This document shows positions 15,200 to 20,612 of a stretch of 20,612 nt of DNA, in pieces. Source of the DNA: an uncultured Geobacter sp. (GTDB lineage: Bacteria > Desulfobacterota > Desulfuromonadia > Geobacterales > Geobacteraceae); assembly GCA_937886325.1 (NCBI GenBank), contig CALABV010000067.1, positions 1 through 20,612 on the forward strand. Direction: 5' to 3'. Made by a program: the position numbers and the translations under genes. The notes beneath the pieces are model-generated. The model did not search any database and was not told the DNA's origin. It saw only the letters and a program-made list of their open reading frames with translations. The number at the start of each line of letters is the position of its first letter. The stretch's first letter is position 1.

Positions 15200-15862
15200 T
15201 CAACATATTATTAGATCCATGATTTCCATGGGCGAACGAACTATTGCCCAGTCGTTCACGGCGGCACCGGGATCCCATTTTCCATACCCCCAAGCCGCAG
15301 CGGCGAACGGCATCTCATTGACCCTTGCGGCTAGACCATCATCAAGCTTGTCACCGACATACAGGGTCATGAAAGGGGAAAGGTTCAATTCCTGAAGCAT
15401 AGCCGCCACAAGGGACGCTTTGTCCGGATAAGCCGGAACAGGAGTGTCCAGGGAGCCAACCAGTCTGAAATAGTGCTCCCACCCTAGGTGTTTCAGTATT
15501 TTGAGTGTTGGTATTCTCCGTTTGTTGGTAGCGACGGCAAGGGGAGTCTCTTGTTGGTGAAGGAGGGAGAGGAGCTCTTCAACCCCTTCGTATACGCGAG
15601 TTTCCAGATACCCGCTGGAATCGTAGTGCGCCTTGAAGCGCTCTGTCAAATGGTCGAGTTCGTTCGATTCCTCAATGCCGGTCACAATCTGCAGGGTCTT
15701 GCGCAGAGGCGGACCTATCAATGAATGGTCAAGAGAAAGCAGAGGCGTGATGCCCTCCTCTCTGAGAATTGCTGCAAAACAAGCTAGAATACCGGGAGCC
15801 GAATCGATGAGAGTGCCGTCGAGATCAAAGAAAATGGACTGTATGCGGGATTGTCTGATCAT
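15200..15862 (-). CDS. HAD-superfamily phosphatase (phosphoglycolate-phosphatase-like)
   Basis: The 220-residue protein shows all four HAD motifs: FFDLDGTLIDSA (D13 nucleophile, D15), PLAVATNKRR (motif II), YPDKASLV (motif III K), and TLYVGDKLDDGLAA (motif IV acids). A helical cap lies between motifs I and II, as in the Gph/PGMB group. It is a small-molecule phosphatase. Since it directly follows the TPP and NeuB-like genes, it may dephosphorylate a sugar-acid phosphate made by the NeuB-like enzyme; this is inferred from order alone. ATG 15862 lies 5 bases after the TPP stop, and no strong ribosome site is visible. Confidence 0.86.
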   Translation of the reverse strand: MIRQSRIQSIFFDLDGTLIDSAPGILACFAAILREEGITPLLSLDHSLIGPPLRKTLQIVTGIEESNELDHLTERFKAHYDSSGYLETRVYEGVEELLSLLHQQETPLAVATNKRRIPTLKILKHLGWEHYFRLVGSLDTPVPAYPDKASLVAAMLQELNLSPFMTLYVGDKLDDGLAARVNEMPFAAAAWGYGKWDPGAAVNDWAIVRSPMEIMDLIIC

Positions 15863-15867
15863 GAAGG

Positions 15868-17688
15868 TTACCGCTTGCAGCGTAACGACGCTTCGGTAAG
15901 GGGGACCAGCATCTCCGACTTCAGGACCTCTAGTGGCAGAAGCGGACTCATGTCCTCCATCGGCATGGAAATAATCGACCCGTCGGACTGGGATAGCGCC
16001 GCCACCTTGGGTGACAAAGCCTCATCCGTCTTCAGCTGGACATCGATAATCAGGGGGCCGTCACCGGCAATAATATCCGACAGAGCATCCAGATCGGCAA
16101 CTGTGCTTATCCGTGTGTAACCGATTTCATACGTCCGGGCAATTTCTTCCAGATCAGGCAGCCAGAGCCCGGCCTCGGGACCGGTGCCGACATAGCGGCC
16201 CGAAAAGTAGTTTCGCATGGTGTTGCGGATCGAGGCATAGCCCCGGTTGTTCAGTATGATGAGACGAATGGGGAGATTGAAGGCACGCAGGGTGGCCAAC
16301 TCCTGAATATTGAGCTGCAGGCTGCCGTCGCTCTCAACCGCGATCATCGGCTTACATCCGTTGGCAAAGCAGGCTCCGATGGCCGCGGGCAGGCCATAGC
16401 CCATGGAACCGAGACCTGATGTCAGAAATATGCGCTGACCCGGCCTGTTGCGGAATACCGTGTAAAACGCCTCTATCGCCAAGCCGGAACTGCCGGTGCT
16501 GATCAAGACTTCGGGTGGAACCGCATCGGAGAGTGCATCCATGAAGTGATAGTGGCTGATCTGGCCTTGGCCAAAAAAGGTGAACTCCTTGCGGAGTCCG
16601 TAACGATCTTTCCATGCAGCGCACTGGTCACGCCACTCGGAGATCTCCATAGTTTGCAGGGTATCCGTCTCTGAAGCCAGCGCGGCGAGAAAACCCCTGG
16701 CATCCGCCACCAGGGCTACATCAATCTCCATGTCGAGCTTTTCAATCTCATTGCGATCAACATCGACAACGACCTTCTGTGCCTCCCGGGCGAATCCGCG
16801 CTGGTTATAGGCGGTGATGATGTTGTCAAGGCGACTCCCGATGGAGATGAGGAGGTCACAATTCTGCACCGCGAAGTTGGGCGCCCGCAGAGCCACGACA
16901 CCGGGACGTCCGACCAGGAGTGGATGATCGTAGGGAAGCAGATCGAGGGCGTTCCAGGTGGTGACTACAGGAATACCAAGAGATTCGACCACCTTTTGGA
17001 AAATATCCGCGCCCCCGGCAAGACGTACCCCATGTCCGGCCAGCACAAGAGGACGCCTGGCGCTTCGCAGGAGAACACAAATTTTTTGAATAGCATCAGC
17101 AGATATCTCTTCAGTTGTCTCCGTTATCGGGCCATCCGCTCCGGCAAGGATTGCCGGGTCTATGGGTGCGCCCTGGACATCCAGGGGCACGTCTAACCAG
17201 ACCGGTCCTTGTCGACCACTTCTTGCCAAAAAAACGGCCCGTTCGAGCTCCCGACGGATATCCTCCGGTTGCCTGATGGTGACGGCATACTTGGTTATCG
17301 GCTTCACCATGCTGATGATATCGACTTCCTGGACCCCCTTCTGGCGAAGAGGTGCCCCGTTCAGCATGTCCGAACGCTTGGCCTGACCCGATATCACTAG
17401 CATCGGCACGGATTCGATCCAAGCGCCCGCCACTCCTGTGACGGCATTGGTGGCTCCGGGACCGGTCGTGACCATGGCGACTCCCAAGTTGCCGTTGATT
17501 CGGGCATATGCTTCAGCCGCAATCGAACAGGCCTGCTCGTGAAGACAGGGAACAACCTGAAGCCGTTCATTCTTGCCCGCCGCATCCACCAGGTGCATGG
17601 CCCCGCCCCCGGGCAGCAGGAAAATATGCCCAATCCCCAAGTCTGCGACAAAATCTGCAATATAATCAGCAACTCGATACTTTTCCAT
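15868..17688 (-). CDS. thiamine-diphosphate-dependent enzyme, acetolactate-synthase-like (sugar-locus type)
   Basis: The 606-residue protein has the full three-domain layout of the acetolactate synthase family. The N-terminal domain has LPGGGAMHLVDA, CLHEQACSIAAEAYAR (E51, the cofactor-activating Glu) and VTTGPGATNAVTG. The central domain has RPLVLAGHGVRLAG and the C-terminal domain has TSGLGSMGYGLPAAIGA, ESDGSLQLNIQELATL and LIILNN. The cofactor motif reads S-D-G-S where G-D-G-S is usual. The C-terminal segment RNYFSGRYVGTGPEAG suggests the branch found in polysaccharide loci and not housekeeping IlvB. Beside RfbH it could transfer a two-carbon unit from pyruvate to a keto sugar, as YerE does for yersiniose; it could instead act on an acid from the NeuB-like enzyme. 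ATG 17688 follows the NeuB-like stop by 4 bases. Confidence 0.88.
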   Translation of the reverse strand: MEKYRVADYIADFVADLGIGHIFLLPGGGAMHLVDAAGKNERLQVVPCLHEQACSIAAEAYARINGNLGVAMVTTGPGATNAVTGVAGAWIESVPMLVISGQAKRSDMLNGAPLRQKGVQEVDIISMVKPITKYAVTIRQPEDIRRELERAVFLARSGRQGPVWLDVPLDVQGAPIDPAILAGADGPITETTEEISADAIQKICVLLRSARRPLVLAGHGVRLAGGADIFQKVVESLGIPVVTTWNALDLLPYDHPLLVGRPGVVALRAPNFAVQNCDLLISIGSRLDNIITAYNQRGFAREAQKVVVDVDRNEIEKLDMEIDVALVADARGFLAALASETDTLQTMEISEWRDQCAAWKDRYGLRKEFTFFGQGQISHYHFMDALSDAVPPEVLISTGSSGLAIEAFYTVFRNRPGQRIFLTSGLGSMGYGLPAAIGACFANGCKPMIAVESDGSLQLNIQELATLRAFNLPIRLIILNNRGYASIRNTMRNYFSGRYVGTGPEAGLWLPDLEEIARTYEIGYTRISTVADLDALSDIIAGDGPLIIDVQLKTDEALSPKVAALSQSDGSIISMPMEDMSPLLPLEVLKSEMLVPLTEASLRCKR

Positions 17689-17692
17689 TGTT

Positions 17693-19201
17693 TTATTCCA
17701 GCCAGTAGCTCAGTAAGGTTTTACGGTTCTTGTTCACGTCAATCGTTGGATCGGTATAGAACGAATCATCGTAGAAGTGGGTACTTGAGATCTCTTCTAT
17801 GACCGCGCCTCCAGCCGTCCAGAAGGCGTGCCTAACTCCCGGATCGACCGTTACCACGTCGCCCGGCTTGCAGGTTTGAGGTTTGCCATCCAGTTCGAGT
17901 TTCACATCCCCATACAGGATGTGAAAGGTTTCTTCCTTCTGTCTGTGATACTGCTCAGGATGTCTCTGTCCAGGAAACAGGATCAACAGCTTCTTGCAGT
18001 AGGCACGGTTGACGATGGTAAGCATGGTGAGGCCGAATTCCCAGAACCGGTCAATCCCGTAGTGATGTGATATCTCCAGATCGGTGCAGCCGGGAAAGGT
18101 AATTCCACCCTGATTCAGCAGATTCCTGGCGCTGTGGGCAATGCTGAGGATCTGTTCCCGCTGGTCCACCAGGGTGGCATTGGCAGGAGAAACGGCGGTA
18201 TCCGCCGGGATATCCGTGCTGGCGGTACATTGCACATACTTCGACCAGTCGTTCGCGGTAAACTGGCCATCCTCCGGCGGGAAGGCAAAATAGATGTCTT
18301 CCTGGCGGATGACGTCTCCCGACGAAATGGCCCGCCTGGCAAAGATCCCTCTCCTCAGGGAACGAAGGCTGGCCGCCTCCCCCGGGTTGTGGGGCAGACG
18401 GCTGGAACCCTCGCCGGACAGGATCGCGGCGCGGTGGGCCGCTGCAAGCCAGGCGTCGGTCTGTTCGGGCGAGGCGGAATAGGCGTTCAGCTTGTACTTT
18501 TCCGTCGGCAGCCCCACATGCTTCTCAAACACCGCCGCCCCCTTGGCCACAGCTATCTTGACTATGTCGGTATTCTCCGGTGCTTCATGGGTGGAGAACC
18601 CGATCGGCACCCCGGGATACCGTACCTTGAGCAGATCAATCTGGGAAAGGTGCAGGTTTTCATCGGCTGTCGGGTATTCGCCTACGCAGTGCAGGATGGC
18701 GAACGTCTTGTTCCGATGGCTGAAAAAGTTGACGACCCGGTCTATGTCTTCAAGAGAGGCGCCCGCGGTAGAGGCTATGATGGGTCTGTCAGTGCGAACC
18801 ACCCGCTCCAGGAGCGGCCAGTCGGTGAACGAACAGCTGGCTATCTTGATGATGTCCAGCCCCTGTTCCTGAATCAAGTCAACCGACGCCTCATCAAATG
18901 GGGTAGCCATGGTCAGGAACCCCTGGTCCCGCATTTCCTCGATGAGCTGTTTGAACTGCTCGCGTTTGAGCCGCGTTTCGGAAAAGCGTTTCACGTATTT
19001 GATGTCCTCGCGACCGCGCATCGCAGGGTGGATGAATGTGTCCAGGTCGCGGTACTGGAGCTTGAAGGCAAAGGAAAAACGAGGATAATTCCTGCACACG
19101 GCGCCAAAACTGCGGATAATGTCCAAGCCGTGCCGAAGATCACCCATATGATTGTTAGCCATCTCCAGCACGAATAGTGGTTGAGGAATTTGATGCATCA
19201 T
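17693..19201 (-). CDS. NeuB-like (N-acetylneuraminate synthase family) protein with SAF and C-terminal cupin domains
   Basis: The 502-residue protein begins with a NeuB-type TIM barrel: FVLEMANNHMGD, FLTMATPFDEASVDLI, DIIKIASCSFTDWPLLE, FAILHCVGEYPTADENLHL, PIGFSTHEAP and GAAVFEKHVGL. An SAF domain follows (RSLRRGIFARRAISSGDVI). About 130 more residues form a cupin, with HPEQYHRQKEETFHILYGDV, KPGDVVTVDPGVRH and conserved His/Glu metal ligands. Family enzymes condense phosphoenolpyruvate with a sugar to give a 3-deoxy-2-keto acid. Standard NeuB is about 345 residues, so the cupin is an addition; sugar isomerase-type cupins are one comparison. ATG 19201 has AAGGGG at good spacing, while a GTG at 19210 would put that site too close. 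The RfbH gene ends 19 bases upstream. Confidence 0.87.
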   Translation of the reverse strand: MMHQIPQPLFVLEMANNHMGDLRHGLDIIRSFGAVCRNYPRFSFAFKLQYRDLDTFIHPAMRGREDIKYVKRFSETRLKREQFKQLIEEMRDQGFLTMATPFDEASVDLIQEQGLDIIKIASCSFTDWPLLERVVRTDRPIIASTAGASLEDIDRVVNFFSHRNKTFAILHCVGEYPTADENLHLSQIDLLKVRYPGVPIGFSTHEAPENTDIVKIAVAKGAAVFEKHVGLPTEKYKLNAYSASPEQTDAWLAAAHRAAILSGEGSSRLPHNPGEAASLRSLRRGIFARRAISSGDVIRQEDIYFAFPPEDGQFTANDWSKYVQCTASTDIPADTAVSPANATLVDQREQILSIAHSARNLLNQGGITFPGCTDLEISHHYGIDRFWEFGLTMLTIVNRAYCKKLLILFPGQRHPEQYHRQKEETFHILYGDVKLELDGKPQTCKPGDVVTVDPGVRHAFWTAGGAVIEEISSTHFYDDSFYTDPTIDVNKNRKTLLSYWLE

Positions 19202-19209
19202 ACCGGACA

Positions 19210-19215
19210 CCCCTT
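19210..19215 (-). promoter_or_regulatory. ribosome binding site (AAGGGG) deciding the start at 19201
   Basis: AAGGGG on the - strand lies about 8 bases before ATG 19201. Its last base touches the upstream GTG at 19210, which rules that GTG out as the main start. Confidence 0.6.
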
Positions 19216-19220
19216 CATTA

Positions 19221-20564
19221 TTAACTTTTTGCCAATTTCCACAGCACGTCGATCATATATGAGATCATCTTCTCCGTCATACCTGGATACACCCCGATCC
19301 AGAAGCTGTCACGCATGATCCGGTCGGTATTCACCAGGTCACCGACCACCCGGTATCCCTCCCTGCTGACCCGCATCTCATCGAAACAGGGGTGCTTGAT
19401 CAAGTTGCCGGCAAAGAGCATCCTCGTCTGTACCCCGTTCTTCTCAAGATGGGAAACGATCCGGTCGCGGGTAAGACCCGATCCCACCCGCACGGTCATG
19501 AGGAAACCGAACCAGGAGGGGTCGCTGTTCGACGCCGCCTCCGGCAGCACGAAGATTTCTTCTAAATCGGCCAATCCCTCCCGAAATTGACGCCAGTTAT
19601 TTTTTCGGGACTCAATGAATGTCGGAAGCTTCACCAATTGAGCACAACCGATGGCCGCCTGCATATCCGTGACTTTCAGGTTGTATCCGAAGTGGGAATA
19701 AACGTATTTGTGGTCGTAGCCGAGAGGAAGTTCACCGAACTGTTGCGAAAAACGTCTTCCACAGGTATTGTCGTGCCCAGAAGGGCACCAGCAGTCACGT
19801 CCCCAATCGCGGAACGAATCGACAAGACGCTTGAGTTGTGGATCGTTGGTATATACCGCCCCACCCTCTCCCATGGTCATGTGATGAGGCGGATAGAAGC
19901 TTGAGGTACCAAGATGACCAATTGTGCCGGTATAGTGCCACTGACCGTCAAACTTGTAACGCGAACCGAGTGCATCGCAGTTATCCTCGATCAGCCAAAG
20001 GTTGTGCCGATCACAGAATGACTTGACCTTGCCCAGGTCGAACGGATTTCCAAGCGTATGAGCCAGCATGACCGCTTTCGTGCGACTCGTCAAGGCTTCG
20101 TCAAGATAGCGACAATCAATGTTTCCCGATGGCAACTCAACATCGACGAATACCGGCACGGCGCCAAACTGAATAATTGGTGAAACAGTTGTGGGAAAGC
20201 CGGCTGCCACCGTGATGACTTCATCACCCATGGATATCCGTCGTTCACCCAGGGACGGCGACGTGAGAGCCATGAAGGCGAGGAGGTTGGCCGACGAACC
20301 GGAATTGACCAGCGAGCAGTGGGAACTGCCGAGAAAAGCCGCGAATTCTTTTTCGAAACGTTCGGCGTATCGCCCCGCAGTCAGCCAGAAATCCAGCGAG
20401 GCATCGACAAGGTTGGCAATTTCGGCTTCATCAAACACCCTTCCGGCATAAGGGATGCGGTCGCCTGGGCGGAAGGGCTCCTTTGAAGCATGATGCGCAC
20501 GGTAATACGAAACCGCTGCCGCAATGGCCTCCGCGCGCAATTTTGAATTCTGATCGTGGTCCAT
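19221..20564 (-). CDS. rfbH: CDP-6-deoxy-4-keto-glucose 3-dehydrase (E1), RfbH
   Basis: The 447-residue protein is the PMP- and [2Fe-2S]-dependent dehydrase that removes the 3-hydroxyl of CDP-4-keto-6-deoxyglucose, the committed step to 3,6-dideoxyhexoses. It has the DegT/EryC1 aminotransferase fold (GDEVITVAAGFPTT, WLIEDNCDALGS). SFYPPHHMTMGEGGAV has His (H227) where aminotransferases have the PLP lysine, the hallmark of E1. The cluster motif RDWGRDCWCPSGHDNTC (C258, C260, C268, with C196) matches the C-x1-C-x7-C of Salmonella RfbH. RfbH needs a reductase partner (E3/DdhD type) that is not in this window. ATG 20564 has GGAG 5 bases upstream; a TTG just before it is too close to that site. 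Confidence 0.95.
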   Translation of the reverse strand: MDHDQNSKLRAEAIAAAVSYYRAHHASKEPFRPGDRIPYAGRVFDEAEIANLVDASLDFWLTAGRYAERFEKEFAAFLGSSHCSLVNSGSSANLLAFMALTSPSLGERRISMGDEVITVAAGFPTTVSPIIQFGAVPVFVDVELPSGNIDCRYLDEALTSRTKAVMLAHTLGNPFDLGKVKSFCDRHNLWLIEDNCDALGSRYKFDGQWHYTGTIGHLGTSSFYPPHHMTMGEGGAVYTNDPQLKRLVDSFRDWGRDCWCPSGHDNTCGRRFSQQFGELPLGYDHKYVYSHFGYNLKVTDMQAAIGCAQLVKLPTFIESRKNNWRQFREGLADLEEIFVLPEAASNSDPSWFGFLMTVRVGSGLTRDRIVSHLEKNGVQTRMLFAGNLIKHPCFDEMRVSREGYRVVGDLVNTDRIMRDSFWIGVYPGMTEKMISYMIDVLWKLAKS

Positions 20565-20612
20565 CAATTCTCCAATTGAATGCAGTGAGTGTGTGGCCGG
20601 CCCGTCATGGTG
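20564..20612 (-). other. possible last codons of an upstream operon gene
   Basis: On the - strand one frame is open from the window edge to a TGA at 20564-20566, which would overlap the rfbH ATG as TGATG, as seen for the SDR gene at 8071. A second possible stop (TGA at 20605-20607) lies in another frame. Only about 15 codons are visible, so the gene cannot be identified. From the pathway a CDP-glucose 4,6-dehydratase would be expected upstream. Confidence 0.25.
20570..20573 (-). promoter_or_regulatory. ribosome binding site (GGAG) for rfbH
   Basis: GGAG on the - strand lies 5 bases before ATG 20564. The rfbH frame is open further upstream to the window edge, so this site decides the start. 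Confidence 0.55.

Noticed and set aside
15868..17688. Housekeeping acetolactate synthase (IlvB)
   Set aside because: No small subunit gene is nearby, the gene sits in a sugar operon, and its C-terminal motifs fit the polysaccharide-locus branch better.
18134..19177. Long + strand open frame (347 codons) opposite the NeuB-like gene
   Set aside because: It lies wholly antisense to a gene with clear NeuB motifs, shows no recognisable domain, and arises from the GC-rich codon use of the real gene.
19221..20564. rfbH product as a sugar aminotransferase (DegT family)
   Set aside because: The PLP lysine is replaced by histidine and the [2Fe-2S] cysteines are present, as in the 3-dehydrase E1.

Overview
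The window looks like a bacterial chromosome segment of middling GC content. The organism is probably a Gram-negative of the Geobacter/Desulfuromonadales type. That guess rests on the style of the cell-surface carbohydrate genes and a HEPN/MNT pair next to them; no marker gene fixes the taxon.

The left edge (about 1-521, + strand) holds the end of a HEPN-domain gene followed by an MNT nucleotidyltransferase, a classic two-gene toxin-antitoxin arrangement. It converges on the rest of the window across a 133-base gap.

Everything from 655 to the right edge (about 20 kb) is one run of 16 genes on the - strand. Spacing is very tight: gaps of a few bases, TGATG and ATGA overlaps, and no internal gap above about 50 bases. 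It reads as one operon entering from beyond 20612. In transcription order, the first part makes unusual sugar precursors: RfbH (CDP-4-keto-6-deoxyglucose 3-dehydrase), a NeuB-like synthase with a C-terminal cupin, an acetolactate-synthase-like TPP enzyme and a HAD phosphatase. Next come an FkbM methyltransferase and a GDP-mannose-hydrolase-like Nudix protein. Three radical SAM enzymes with SPASM-type cysteines and an NAD-dependent epimerase/reductase follow. The last part has a tandem-domain GT2 glycosyltransferase, a short-chain dehydrogenase, a fourth radical SAM enzyme, two paralogous FkbM methyltransferases, a GT2 glycosyltransferase and an FAD enzyme resembling UDP-galactopyranose mutase/protoporphyrinogen oxidase.

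Together they look like part of a surface polysaccharide or glycoprotein-glycan locus building an exotic, possibly branched and methylated deoxysugar. RfbH next to a TPP lyase recalls yersiniose synthesis (RfbH + YerE). The CDP-glucose synthase and 4,6-dehydratase that RfbH needs are not here and would be expected just past 20612. No flippase or polymerase is seen.

The most unusual signals are four. (1) Four consecutive but unrelated enzymes at 3026-8071 each carry an added small Rossmann-like 'GAG...D...GxP' domain. (2) The locus has four radical SAM enzymes, one with a cysteine-rich SPASM-like segment placed before the core instead of after it. (3) One FkbM copy has lost the conserved D-[IV]-E-G-x-E motif that its neighbour keeps. 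(4) Long G/C homopolymer runs occur inside two adjacent genes. No tRNA, rRNA, CRISPR array or insertion sequence was seen.
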